Notes under the pieces: generated by a model
Seen by the model: only the letters and a program-made list of their open reading frames with translations
Databases searched by the model: none
Told to the model about the DNA's origin: nothing
From: JAEUQQ01 sp963697285
Lineage (GTDB): Bacteria > Acidobacteriota > Vicinamibacteria > Vicinamibacterales > JAFNAJ01
Assembly (NCBI GenBank): GCA_963697285.1
Contig: CAVONI010000011.1
Coordinates: forward strand, 1,674,001-1,738,000
DNA: 64,000 nt
Direction of reading: 5' to 3'
Position numbers and translations under genes: made by a program
Part shown: piece after piece, positions 35,963 through 44,613 of the stretch
How the letters are laid out: every line of letters begins with the position of its first letter
How positions within the stretch are numbered: position 1 is the stretch's first letter

Positions 35963-36346
35963 ATGCGAGCCATCCTTGGAGCCGATGCGGCGTGGACGAA
36001 AGGCGAACCCAGTGGCGTCGCCCTGATGGTCGAACGTGAACCGAAGTGGACCTTCGTTGCCGTCGCGCCAAGCTACTACAAGGTCTTGAAGGCCTCGAAG
36101 TTGTGGCCACACGCGTCGGTCACCGAGCGGATCGACGAACTGCTGAGGATCTTCCGGACGATCCACGCTCGCCTCGAGTGCGAGGTCGGCAGGCTTCCGT
36201 TCGCAATCCCCGCAACGGCATCGTCCCTGAGCTTTCTGAAGCGCCATGAGGACGCCCTGGTAATTGTCGAACCGACGCACCGTGGAGGTAACCGTGGAAC
36301 TGCGCGACCGATATCGTGGATGCCTGCTGGGTCTCGCCGTTGGTGA
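35963..36346 (+). CDS. DUF429-like protein, short or truncated
   Basis: 127 residues from ATG 35963. The start MRAILGADAAWTKGEPSGVAL matches the opening strand of DUF429 (predicted RNase H-like) proteins. The middle continues plausibly as YYKVLKASKLWPHASVTERI and DELLRIFRTIHARLECEVG. The usual DUF429 length is about twice this and its later acidic motif is not seen. The frame ends inside the next gene, overlapping its start by about 50 bases. It is probably truncated by a deletion that fused the 3' region to the ADP-ribosylglycohydrolase gene. Confidence 0.5.
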   Translation: MRAILGADAAWTKGEPSGVALMVEREPKWTFVAVAPSYYKVLKASKLWPHASVTERIDELLRIFRTIHARLECEVGRLPFAIPATASSLSFLKRHEDALVIVEPTHRGGNRGTARPISWMPAGSRRW

Positions 36347-37193
36347 TGCCGTCGGTACGACACTGGAGTTCTGCCCCCGAGGATCATTCACGCCGATCGG
36401 CGACATGATCGGCGGCGGCCCGTTCGATCTCGTCGCCGGGCAGTGGACCGACGACACGTCGATGGCGTTGTGCCTCGCCACGAGCCTCGTCGAGCAGGGC
36501 GGATTCGACGCGGCCGACCAGATGCGCCGCTACGTCCGATGGTGGCGCGACGGTTATCTCAGCTCAACGGGTGACTGTTTCGATATCGGCAACACGGTGC
36601 GCGCGGCCTTGCAGCGTTTCGAGCGCACAGGTAAGCCGTTTGCGGGCTCGACCGAGGTCTCGTCTGCCGGCAACGGGTCGCTCATGCGCCTGGCTCCCGT
36701 GCCGATGTGGTATTTCCCCGATCGCGACGCGATGATGGAACGCGCCGCGGACAGCTCACGCACGACGCACGCCGCCGCGGAGTGCCTCGACGCGTGCCGG
36801 GTACTGGCGGCGGTCCTGCACCGGGCGTTCACGGGCGGGAGCAAGGCCGACGTGGTGTTGGCTGGCGCAGACGTCGAGAGCGCACCAAAGGTCGCGGCGA
36901 TCGCGCGAGGCGACTTCCGAAGCAAGCCCGTGTCGTCGATCCGTGGGACGGGCTACGTCGTCGACTGCCTCGAGGCCGCGCTCTGGTGCATCTGGCACAC
37001 CGACTCGTTCGACGCCGCCATCCTGGCCGCGGCCAACCTGGGAGACGATGCCGACACCACGGCCGCCGTGTGCGGACAGGTGGCCGGCGCGCATTATGGC
37101 GTTGGTGCCATCCCGTCGGCGTGGCGCCAGCGTCTTGCGCTAGCCGACGAGATCACCGGGCTCGCCGACCGCATCCACGACCGCCCGAGATAG
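36294..37193 (+). CDS. ADP-ribosylglycohydrolase (DraG family)
   Basis: 299 residues from GTG 36294, with GGAGG five bases upstream. Typical motifs: DRYRGCLLGLAVGDAVGTTLEF at the N-terminus, GQWTDDTSMALCLA (first metal-binding acidic group), DCFDIGNTVRAAL, SSAGNGSLMRLAPVP, and AANLGDDADTTAAVCGQVAG (second metal-binding group). All acidic ligands of the dinuclear magnesium site are present and the length is standard. It removes ADP-ribose from proteins or small molecules. The preceding DUF429-like fragment overlaps its start. No ADP-ribosyltransferase is seen nearby. Confidence 0.93.
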   Translation: MELRDRYRGCLLGLAVGDAVGTTLEFCPRGSFTPIGDMIGGGPFDLVAGQWTDDTSMALCLATSLVEQGGFDAADQMRRYVRWWRDGYLSSTGDCFDIGNTVRAALQRFERTGKPFAGSTEVSSAGNGSLMRLAPVPMWYFPDRDAMMERAADSSRTTHAAAECLDACRVLAAVLHRAFTGGSKADVVLAGADVESAPKVAAIARGDFRSKPVSSIRGTGYVVDCLEAALWCIWHTDSFDAAILAAANLGDDADTTAAVCGQVAGAHYGVGAIPSAWRQRLALADEITGLADRIHDRPR

Positions 37194-37378
37194 GCGGTCC
37201 TGAAGACGGCACCCGCGTTCTATGAGGGATCTACAGGATTCGCGGCGGAAAGTGACGGAACGCGAGGGGCAGCCTTCAGTCGCATTCCCACCCGAATCGG
37301 GTCGCCTCACCCCGTGCGTCACGAGGACCTGGCTGGATCGCCCGCGCGAATCCTGTGTCGCGCCGCCAGGACCCTCGC

Positions 37379-37384
37379 TACAAT
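37379..37384 (+). promoter_or_regulatory. -10 element of a probable leaderless promoter
   Basis: TACAAT ends six bases before the ATG at 37391, so transcription would begin at or next to the start codon. No Shine-Dalgarno is visible before the ATG. The -35 is weak. Confidence 0.4.
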
Positions 37385-37390
37385 CCGCCG

Positions 37391-39253
37391 ATGGCACAGC
37401 TGGCCCCCGCGTCCGTCGACCCTGAACTCCACTGGCTCGAGCACACCAGGCGCGACGACCCGCGCCAGCTGACCGTGCGGGCCGTCGTGCTCGGCATGCT
37501 GCTCGGCGGCGTGATGTGCCTGTCGAACCTCTACGTCTTCTTCAAGACGGGCTGGTCGATGGGGGTGACAATCACGGCCGCGATCCTCGCCTTCGCGCTG
37601 TTGCGGCTGCTGGCCGCCCTGCGCCTGTCGACGCGTCCGCTGACGGCGCTCGAGAACAACGCCCTGACGACCGTGGCGTCGGGCGCGGGATACATGACCG
37701 GTGGCGGGAACATGGCGGCCTTCGGGGCGCTGCTCATGCTCACGCCGCTCAGGCCAGACGCCGTGCCGATGATCTTCTGGTTCGGCACCATCGCGGCCCT
37801 CGGCGTGTTCGTGGCGATCCCGATCAAGCGTCAACTGATCAACAAGGAAGGCCTCGCCTTTCCAACCGGCACGGCCACCGCCGAGACGATTCGATCGATT
37901 CACGGTGAGGCGGCACCTGGCACCTCCGCCGAGGTGAACGGCGCGTCGGCCGGGTCGGTGCAGTCGAAGGCGCTGGCGTGGAGTGCGTTGTTCGCGGCGG
38001 CCCTGACGTGGTTCCGCGACGCCAGGGCGTCGTGGATGCTCTTCAACGTGCCCGCCGCCATCCCCATCCCGCTCTCGATCGCAGGACGGTCGCTCGCCGA
38101 GTGGACGCTGGCGATCAAGATGGAGGTCGTGCTCGTCGGCGCCGGCGGCCTGATCAGTTTCCGAACGGCATGGTCAACGCTGCTCGGCGGCCTGCTGACC
38201 TACGCCGTGCTCGCGCCCGCCATGGTGGCCAACGGTGTCATCCCCGCCGTGACCTACAAGGCCATCGTCGGCTACACGGTATGGCCGGGGGCCGCGATCC
38301 TCGTGGCGTCGGGACTGACGTCGTTCGCCCTCGACTGGCGCAGCGTCGCGCGTGCGTTCAGCGGCATCGGGCGCGCAATCGGGATCGGGGGCCGGGCAGA
38401 GGCGGCGCACCCGATCGAAGCCGTGGAGTGTCCAGGCTGGTGGTTCCCGGCAGGGCTCGTGGTACTCGCGCCGGTGATCGTGGTGCTGATGTCGATGCTG
38501 TTCCAGATTCCGGTGTGGGCGGGGATCATCGCCGTGCCGCTCGCCGTGGTCATGGGGTTCGTGGCGGCCCGCGTGACGGGCGAAACCGACGTGACGCCGA
38601 CCAAGGCGCTCGGGCCGGTCACGCAGTTGATCTACGGCGCCCTCACGCCCGGCAACCTCTCGGGCAACATCATGGCGGCGAACGTGACCGGAGGCATCGG
38701 CCTCCACTCGGCCGACCTGCTGACCACGCTGAAGACCGGGTGGCTCCTCGGTGCGTCGCCGCGCGTGCAGTTCTTCGCGCAGTTGTTCGGCGTCATTGCC
38801 GGCGCCGTGATCGTGGTGCCGGCGTTCAACCTGCTCATTCCCGATCCCTCGGTGCTCGGCACCGAGAACTGGCCGGCGCCGGCCTGCCTCGTGTGGGCGG
38901 GTGTCTCGCAGGCGTTCGCCGGCGGTATCGACGCGCTCGGGGCCGCGGCGAAGACCGGGCTGCTCCTTGGCCTTGCCCTGGGTGTCGCGTTGGCCCTGCT
39001 CGACAAGCTCGCGCCGGCCCGCCTCAAGCCCTGGGTGCCGTCGGCGTCAGGCCTGGGCATCGCCATGGTGATTCCGGGCAGCAACTCGATCGCCATGTTC
39101 CTTGGCGGGCTGATCGCCGAGCTCCTGCGTCGGCTTCGTCCGCGCGTGGCCGCGCAGTATGTCGTTCCCGTCAGTTCGGGTCTGATTGCGGGAGAGAGCT
39201 TGATGGGCGTCGCGGTGGCGCTGCTCGTGGTGTTCGGGTTGCTGGCGCGATAG
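37391..39253 (+). CDS. OPT-family oligopeptide transporter
   Basis: 620 residues. ATG 37391 (MAQLAPASVDPELHWLEH) is preferred over GTG 37355 because a TACAAT box lies directly before it. About 14-16 membrane helices are visible, with OPT motifs: QLTVRAVVLGMLLGGVMCLSNLYVFFKTGW at the first helix, TTVASGAGYMTGGGNMAAFG, GTATAETIRS and SGNIMAANVTGG. OPT proteins import oligopeptides or metal chelates with protons. No partner genes are nearby. It converges with the YqgE/AlgH gene, whose open frame overlaps its 3' end by 83 bases. Confidence 0.92.
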   Translation: MAQLAPASVDPELHWLEHTRRDDPRQLTVRAVVLGMLLGGVMCLSNLYVFFKTGWSMGVTITAAILAFALLRLLAALRLSTRPLTALENNALTTVASGAGYMTGGGNMAAFGALLMLTPLRPDAVPMIFWFGTIAALGVFVAIPIKRQLINKEGLAFPTGTATAETIRSIHGEAAPGTSAEVNGASAGSVQSKALAWSALFAAALTWFRDARASWMLFNVPAAIPIPLSIAGRSLAEWTLAIKMEVVLVGAGGLISFRTAWSTLLGGLLTYAVLAPAMVANGVIPAVTYKAIVGYTVWPGAAILVASGLTSFALDWRSVARAFSGIGRAIGIGGRAEAAHPIEAVECPGWWFPAGLVVLAPVIVVLMSMLFQIPVWAGIIAVPLAVVMGFVAARVTGETDVTPTKALGPVTQLIYGALTPGNLSGNIMAANVTGGIGLHSADLLTTLKTGWLLGASPRVQFFAQLFGVIAGAVIVVPAFNLLIPDPSVLGTENWPAPACLVWAGVSQAFAGGIDALGAAAKTGLLLGLALGVALALLDKLAPARLKPWVPSASGLGIAMVIPGSNSIAMFLGGLIAELLRRLRPRVAAQYVVPVSSGLIAGESLMGVAVALLVVFGLLAR

Positions 39254-40049
39254 GCACGCCACGTCCCGGTGCCGATGCAGGGAGTGAGGTCTTCAAGACA
39301 GCGCCAGTCCATGGCCTGCTCGCGGTAGCCGATGAAGACGAACTCGTGCTTCCCGCTGACGCTATCGACAAGACATCCCCACTCCAACTCAGCTGGCTCA
39401 GGGCGGACGCCCCTGCCGGCAGCCGCACCGGGTGTGACCGCGCCTCGCGACGCGCCAGGATCGCGTGCACCCGCTCCCACAGTCGGGTCGGGTCGGGCGA
39501 GAACACCTGCGCGGCGTCGCCCTCGTCGAGCACCCACTGGTTCTTCTGCATCTCCGAGGCGAGTTGACCGGGCGACCACCCGGCGTAGCCCGAGTAGATG
39601 CGCACAGCGCGGTCGGGCCGCGGCGCCGCGAGCACGGCGCGCAGGTCGTCGAGGTCGCGACTCAGGTACACCCCGGGCAGCACGCGTTCGGCGCGTTGGC
39701 CGGTGCCCGGCTCGCGCAACAACACGATCGTCACCTCGGGCTGCACTGGTCCGCCCCAGTAGACCGGCAACTCGGATCGACGCGCCTCGGGCAGGTCCGG
39801 AAGGGCCTTGCGCAACGACACCTCGCTCGGCTGATTGATCACGACGCCTGCCGAGCCCTCACGGTCGTGCGTGATGAGCAGGACGACCGCCTCGGCGAAG
39901 CGGGGATCGCCCATCCCCGGCGTCGCGTAGAGCAGTCGCCCGGCGCGCAGCTGGGCAGGGTCGCGGCTGAGCGGCACCTGTGCCGCGACGGCCGCAGCAC
40001 CCCAGCACGCGAGGCCAGCGACCAGGCCCAGCGCAGCACCCGCACGCAT
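39171..40049 (-). CDS. YqgE/AlgH family protein with signal peptide and long tail
   Basis: From ATG 40049 the protein begins MRAGAALGLVAGLACWGAAAVAA, a signal peptide, which is uncommon for this family. The YqgE/AlgH domain is clear: GRLLYATPGMGDPRFAEAVVLLITHD, GSAGVVINQPSEVSLRKALP, VYWGGPVQPE, RIYSGYAGWSPGQLASEM and WVLDEGDAAQVFSPDP, then RLWERVHAI. That ends near residue 210. The remaining 80 residues are Ser/Arg/Pro-rich without homology and run into the convergent transporter, so the true stop may have been lost. Function in the family is poorly defined. Confidence 0.82.
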   Translation of the reverse strand: MRAGAALGLVAGLACWGAAAVAAQVPLSRDPAQLRAGRLLYATPGMGDPRFAEAVVLLITHDREGSAGVVINQPSEVSLRKALPDLPEARRSELPVYWGGPVQPEVTIVLLREPGTGQRAERVLPGVYLSRDLDDLRAVLAAPRPDRAVRIYSGYAGWSPGQLASEMQKNQWVLDEGDAAQVFSPDPTRLWERVHAILARREARSHPVRLPAGASALSQLSWSGDVLSIASAGSTSSSSSATASRPWTGAVLKTSLPASAPGRGVPIAPATRTPRAAPPRRPSSSLPQSDPN

Positions 40050-40275
40050 CGCGCGTCCGGAGCGACCGTTCAGCCCGGCAGTCGGCGAGGGTCGCGACAC
40101 GCATCGCCATCGGCCAGGCACGGCGGAGGGTCGTCATCGGCGTGGTCCTTCTGCGTCAGGGCGACGCGGTGTCGCGTCAACGACGCCATTCTGTGACGGC
40201 CGGGGACGTGATGCAAGGTCGCGCGGAGCACGCGCGTCAGGGCGGAGGCGACGCCGTCGATTCAGCGCCGCAGCG

Positions 40276-42027
40276 CTACGCGCGCTCGTCTTCCGCGCCG
40301 ACGCGTCGCAGGACGGCGATGGCGAGTACCAGCGCAAAGACGCCAATGAGTGACGAGTAGGTGAAGAACACCACGTACCCTGCGCCAAGGGCTTCGGGCG
40401 ACACGCCGGACTTCTCGATCGCGGTCGCGAACGTCTGTGGCGCACGGTGCGTGAACAGACCCGTGAACGCCGGCAGGGTGCCGCTGTCGGCCATCCGGGC
40501 GGCGTACTCGACGATGCGTCCAGACTGCGACGCGATCAGCCGTCCCGGAATCGCGTAGAGCGACGAGAAGAGCGCGTACTGCGTCGCCGTGAAGCCGGCC
40601 GACGTGAGACTCGACATGTAGGCGATGAGGCACGTGCCCGCGAAGCCGCCGGCGACGTTGTCGAGCCCGATCGCCGCGAACAGCGCCCACAGGCTGTGAT
40701 CCTGCAGCGCGAGCCAGATGAACAACAGGTTGCTGAGTGGCCCGGCGAGCGCCCCGATGACCATCGCGCGCAACAGGCCGTAGCGTGCGACCGCCACCCC
40801 ACCCGCGAACACGCCCAGCATCGTCATCAGGACGCCGAAGATCTTCCGCACCTCGGCGATCTCGACCAGCGTGTACCCGAGGTCGAGGTAGAAGGGATTC
40901 ATGATGTTCAGGACGAAGTCGGGAATGCGATAGAGGCAGATGAGCGCCAGCACCAGCGTGCCCGTCCTCCGGTGCCGCGCGAAGAAGTCGCGCAGCGGAT
41001 CCGCCAGCGCCGAGGCGAGGTACACGCCCGGGCGCGTGCGTGTCGCGGGAAGGGGCGACGCGGCCACCGCGATCGTCGCGAATCCTGCGAGCACCGCCCC
41101 GAGGTGCACCCAGACGCGCGCATCCGACTGCCAGGCGGCGAGCACCGCGTCACGCGCCCCGGCGAAGCCGAGCCCGCCGAGCACCCCGCCGAGGATCGTT
41201 GCGTTGGCCGCGAGCCCGGATCCGAGCGCGAGCGCGCCGGCCGCGAGCACCGCCAGTCGCACCAACCACTCGACGGCATCGCGCAGCGGCGCGGCGGCCA
41301 CGCCCGCCGTGGCGATCGGCCGCACGGCGTGTTGCGCCTCGCGTGGCGCGGCCAGCACGCCCAGGACGCCGACGACCATCAGCGCCGCCATCACGGCGTA
41401 GGCCAGGTTCCAGCCGTAGCTGCCCGCGAGCAGCAGCGGGACGGCGCCGGCCGTGATGATGGCGACGCGGTAGCCCCACTGGTACGCGGCGGCCATCGCG
41501 CCCTGGCGCGACGACTCGGCCACTTCGATGCGCCACGCATCGATGGCGATGTCCTGCGTGGCCGACGCGAAGCCGACGATGGTGGCGCACACCGCAAGCG
41601 CGCCGAGGCTGTGGGTCGGATCGAGGCCGGAGACGAGCCCGAGGCCGAGGATGATCGCCGCCTGGCAGGCGAGCATCCATGCGCGGCGATGCCCAAGCCA
41701 GGCGTCGAGGATGGGGAGGCGGAGCCGATCGACGAACGGCGCCCAGAGGAACTTGAAGCTCGAGACGAGCGTGACGAGGCTGAAGAAGCCGATGACCTCG
41801 AGCGAGAGTCCCGATGATCGCAGCCATGCCGACAGCGTGTCGAAGATGAGGAAGTACGGCAGCCCGGCCGAGAAGCCGAGGGCGACCATGACGACTGAGG
41901 ATCGCTCGGTGTAGACGGCGAGCGACTCCCGAAGCGACCGTTGCGGGTGGGCGTGCGGGGCCGAGGTCATGGCGTCTCGCGCGGCCTTGCGCTCGAGATC
42001 GGGCTCGACCTGGAGCGATCGGGCCAT
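40276..42027 (-). CDS. ampG: AmpG-like MFS muropeptide permease
   Basis: 583 residues from ATG 42027; ATG 41970 (MTSAPHAHPQ) is an alternative. About 12-14 membrane helices. AmpG motifs are present: VMVALGFSAGLPYFLIFDTLSAWLR, SFKFLWAPFVDRLRLP, GHRRAWMLACQ, ATQDIAIDAWRIE and AYQWGYRVAIITAG. A second half reads YRIPDFVLNIMNPFYLDLGYT, and TATQYALFSSLYAIPGR near the end. It imports anhydromuropeptides released from peptidoglycan for recycling. The window also encodes a lytic transglycosylase that would produce them. Length is slightly above the E. coli protein. Confidence 0.9.
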   Translation of the reverse strand: MARSLQVEPDLERKAARDAMTSAPHAHPQRSLRESLAVYTERSSVVMVALGFSAGLPYFLIFDTLSAWLRSSGLSLEVIGFFSLVTLVSSFKFLWAPFVDRLRLPILDAWLGHRRAWMLACQAAIILGLGLVSGLDPTHSLGALAVCATIVGFASATQDIAIDAWRIEVAESSRQGAMAAAYQWGYRVAIITAGAVPLLLAGSYGWNLAYAVMAALMVVGVLGVLAAPREAQHAVRPIATAGVAAAPLRDAVEWLVRLAVLAAGALALGSGLAANATILGGVLGGLGFAGARDAVLAAWQSDARVWVHLGAVLAGFATIAVAASPLPATRTRPGVYLASALADPLRDFFARHRRTGTLVLALICLYRIPDFVLNIMNPFYLDLGYTLVEIAEVRKIFGVLMTMLGVFAGGVAVARYGLLRAMVIGALAGPLSNLLFIWLALQDHSLWALFAAIGLDNVAGGFAGTCLIAYMSSLTSAGFTATQYALFSSLYAIPGRLIASQSGRIVEYAARMADSGTLPAFTGLFTHRAPQTFATAIEKSGVSPEALGAGYVVFFTYSSLIGVFALVLAIAVLRRVGAEDERA

Positions 42028-42148
42028 CGCGGCGGCAGTCTAGCACGCGGCTCGGCGCTCACAGGCCGTCGGAGTCCTGGCTCTTCGGAACCGGCGTGAT
42101 CATGCGGTCTCTCCCATCACATCGCTTCCCGGCCGACGACCTCGTTCG

Positions 42149-43054
42149 CTATCCCCGCCAGGTCAGCTTGCCTGGCGTGACGATGAGCTTCTGCCTGTTG
42201 CCCCGGCGAATGATCTCGACGGGCGTGGGGACCCCGATACGCTCCCTTGTGAGGGCCGTGTAGATCTGGCTGGGCTCGCGGACGCGAACGCCTGCGACAC
42301 GCACGATCAAGTCGCCGCAGTGAAGGCCCACGCGACTCGGCTTCTCGATTCTCACGACCTCGAGGCCGCGGGTCGCCCTGCCAGACACCTCGGCCGACGT
42401 TTCCTTCACGGTGATGCCCAGGCTTGCACGCTGCACGCGGCCGTCGGCCATCAGGTGCGAAACGACTGACCGAACGGTCGCGGCGGGGACGGCAAACGCA
42501 AGGTTCGCTCCGCGCACGTCGACGCAACGGGTCACGCCCAGGACGCGGCCGGCGGCGTCGACCAACGGCCCGCCAGAGTTGCCGGGGTTTATCGCGCAGT
42601 CGGTCTGCACGGCATCACAGATCGGACGACCGTCGTCGCGCGGCAGGTCGCGGGCGACACCGCTCACCACGCCGAGTGACACGCTCTCTCGATACAGGCC
42701 GAGCGGACTCCCCAGCGCGAGGCACAATTCACCAAGCCTGGCGGGCTCGGTCCGCATGCGAAGATGGTGGCGGATCGGCGTCTTGAGCCGCAGGAGCGCG
42801 AGGTCGGTCCACGCATCGACGCCCACGATGCTTGCTGTGGTCCTCACGTCGCCCTGCAACACGACGTCGACAGGCGATTCCAGCGACTCGACCACGTGAT
42901 GGTTGGTCACGACGAACCCGTCGGCGTCGATGAGGAAACCCGAACCACTCACCTGGTTGTCTTTGACGTGCCCCGTGAGTGTGACGACGCCGCGCATGGC
43001 CGACGTGACCAGCGCAGAGAGGGCGCGACTGAACTCGGTCAGCGTTGCCGGCAT
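42149..43054 (-). CDS. HtrA-like S1C serine protease with PDZ domain, no signal peptide
   Basis: 301 residues. The trypsin-like triad is complete: VVTNHHVV (His53), DAWTDLALLRL (Asp84), INPGNSGGPLVD (Ser160). A PDZ-like C-terminal domain follows: LGITVKETSA, VVRIEKPSRVGLHCGDLIVRV and PVEIIRRGNRQKLIV. There is no export signal, so it is probably cytoplasmic, unlike DegP. It sits eight bases downstream of the YbjN-like gene and both likely form one operon. The Arg-rich start MPATLTEFSRALSALVTSAM may be an oligomerisation helix. Confidence 0.92.
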   Translation of the reverse strand: MPATLTEFSRALSALVTSAMRGVVTLTGHVKDNQVSGSGFLIDADGFVVTNHHVVESLESPVDVVLQGDVRTTASIVGVDAWTDLALLRLKTPIRHHLRMRTEPARLGELCLALGSPLGLYRESVSLGVVSGVARDLPRDDGRPICDAVQTDCAINPGNSGGPLVDAAGRVLGVTRCVDVRGANLAFAVPAATVRSVVSHLMADGRVQRASLGITVKETSAEVSGRATRGLEVVRIEKPSRVGLHCGDLIVRVAGVRVREPSQIYTALTRERIGVPTPVEIIRRGNRQKLIVTPGKLTWRG

Positions 43055-43062
43055 GTGGCCCC

Positions 43063-43509
43063 CTACACTTTCACCTCGTCACCCTCGCCCTGGTCATCGC
43101 GGAAGGTCATCTTCCCGCCGAACTTCTTCTTCAGCGACGTGTCGGATTCGTCCGCCAGGCCCGACACGAGGCTGCACGCCATGGTCATCTGTGCGTCATC
43201 CAGGCTGTCGGCGAGCAGGTCGATCTGGAGCACGACGACGTCATCGTTCCAGTACGCCTTGACGAAGCGATAGGTTGCGTTGATGTCGTTCAGTGCCTCG
43301 AGCAACCGCGGGCTCTTCTTGACATCGCGCACGAGGACGGAGTGCACCGAGACGACGGTCTGGTCGCCCTCCTGGATGCTGACAACGATCCCTGCGCTCC
43401 CGCTCCTGAACAGGTAGTCACCATCGTCATCTGGCTCAATCGGCTCGCCGGATCCAAGGAACTCCTGGAGGAACTTCTCGATGTAAGGCCGAAGAACGCT
43501 TGATTTCAC
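43063..43509 (-). CDS. YbjN/type III chaperone-fold protein
   Basis: 148 residues from GTG 43509, with GGAGG six bases upstream. The order of elements fits the YbjN/CesT-like fold: an N-terminal helix LRPYIEKFLQEF, then beta strands GDYLFRSGSAGIVVSI and QTVVSVHSVLVRDV. Next is helix RLLEALNDINATYRFVKAYW, strand DVVVLQIDLLAD, and a final helix. A charged tail KKKFGGKMTFRDDQGEGDEVKV ends it. Such proteins often act as small sensors or chaperones. It lies directly upstream of the protease gene, so it may present or regulate substrates; that is inference. Confidence 0.75.
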   Translation of the reverse strand: MKSSVLRPYIEKFLQEFLGSGEPIEPDDDGDYLFRSGSAGIVVSIQEGDQTVVSVHSVLVRDVKKSPRLLEALNDINATYRFVKAYWNDDVVVLQIDLLADSLDDAQMTMACSLVSGLADESDTSLKKKFGGKMTFRDDQGEGDEVKV

Positions 43510-43716
43510 GCGAGACCTCCTCAAAGAAGAACGACGTCGGATGAAGGAAGGGAACAAGGTCCTGGAGTTGCGTGCGGCCACCTCGTCCCTGGCAGGATAC
43601 AACGGAGGGTGTGACAGCTCGGGTCACAGCCTCGAGTCGGCTGGCACGCACCCGCGGATGGTGCGCTTCGCCGAGGAGTTGTTCGAGCGCACGCACGCCT
43701 GACATCCCGCCGCCGG

Positions 43717-44409
43717 TCACGCGCGGCAGAGCGCCGACACCTTCCGCTCGTTGCCCGTCCGCGCGCTCCGCTTGAACACCTCCGCGTGCCTGCGCCCCTT
43801 CACGAACCTTCGCACACCGTCTTCGGTGCGGAAGCGCAGGGTCATGCCCGTGACGTCGAGCGTCGCGTCGGCCCTGTACGTCAGCCACTGGAAGAACCTC
43901 AACGGCAACTCGACGCGCCAGGGGCGATCCGCGTCGACCAGTTCGATCCAGCGCTTCTGGACCCTGCGCATCTGCCGACGATGCGAGCGGCGATCGTAGG
44001 AGGCTTCGTAGTCGGCAACCAGGTCGATGACCTCGTCGCCGATGCGCGCGACGAGGCCGCCGAACGAGCCCATGTCTTCGTTGACCGCGCAGATGAACTG
44101 CAGCGACGGCCACTCGCGCGCCATCCGCACCGCGTAGAAGTGGCGCGGGTAGTCCCACGACGACTGCATCTCGACGTGCAGGAAGACGTGCGTCCGCAGG
44201 CACCGGAACATCACCGCCGCGGTGTGCTCGTCGGCGCACGCCTCGGCCTCCCCCGGCGCAATCGGGCACGCCAGGTCGAACCGGAACGTCGGCTCATCGT
44301 CCAGCGTGTGATCACGGCGGAGGTTGCCGGTCACGGCCAACGCGCAGAACCGGTCGATATCCTCCGCCGGACCGAACACTGCGAGTTCCTGATCCACCCA
44401 GTTCGCCAT
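43717..44409 (-). CDS. YubB ferredoxin-like (DUF1281-type) protein, tentative
   Basis: 230 residues from ATG 44409. The opening MANWVDQELAVFGPAEDIDRFCA resembles the first strand and helix of DUF1281/YubB-like proteins, which usually begin MPNW. Aromatic-rich strands follow (HVFLHVEMQSSWDYPRHFY, WPSLQFICAVNEDMGSFGGL), fitting a ferredoxin-like fold. The C-terminus is basic (RRFVKGRRHAEVFKRSAR). It stands alone between two intergenic repeats. Function is unknown. Confidence 0.65.
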   Translation of the reverse strand: MANWVDQELAVFGPAEDIDRFCALAVTGNLRRDHTLDDEPTFRFDLACPIAPGEAEACADEHTAAVMFRCLRTHVFLHVEMQSSWDYPRHFYAVRMAREWPSLQFICAVNEDMGSFGGLVARIGDEVIDLVADYEASYDRRSHRRQMRRVQKRWIELVDADRPWRVELPLRFFQWLTYRADATLDVTGMTLRFRTEDGVRRFVKGRRHAEVFKRSARTGNERKVSALCRA

Positions 44410-44470
44410 GTCGCCTCCGTGTGCGCAGTCGCGGTTGTCGTTCGTGTTCCGCTCAGGGGATCATCGGCGA

Positions 44471-44491
44471 CAGGCGTGACAGGTGGGGTCA
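44471..44491. repeat. Dispersed 21-base intergenic repeat, copy 2
   Basis: Identical over all 21 bases to the copy at 34011-34031, and here again intergenic, downstream of a start codon on the opposite strand. Confidence 0.6.
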
Positions 44492-44549
44492 CGTCGCGTG
44501 CGTGTGACCGGGCGATCCGCCTGAGCGCGGTTCGCGTGACGACGTACAG

Positions 44550-44582
44550 CGGAAGGGCGGCCCCCCGCTGGGGCCGCCCTTC
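44550..44582 (-). terminator. Terminator hairpin after the PEGA gene
   Basis: GGAAGGGCGGCCCC, loop CCGCT, GGGGCCGCCCTTCC is a perfect 14-base-pair stem, 32 bases beyond the PEGA-protein stop codon. Confidence 0.7.
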
Positions 44583-44613
44583 CGGCCACGCGAACGACGC
44601 GCGAGTGGCTGGC

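Noticed and set aside
37978..39567. 529-residue plus-strand open frame
   Set aside because: It is a shifted frame of the OPT transporter gene with Arg/Gly-rich composition.
40447..41817. 456-residue plus-strand open frame
   Set aside because: It is antisense to AmpG, which has clear family motifs; this translation is mostly Arg/Glu/His and has no start signal.
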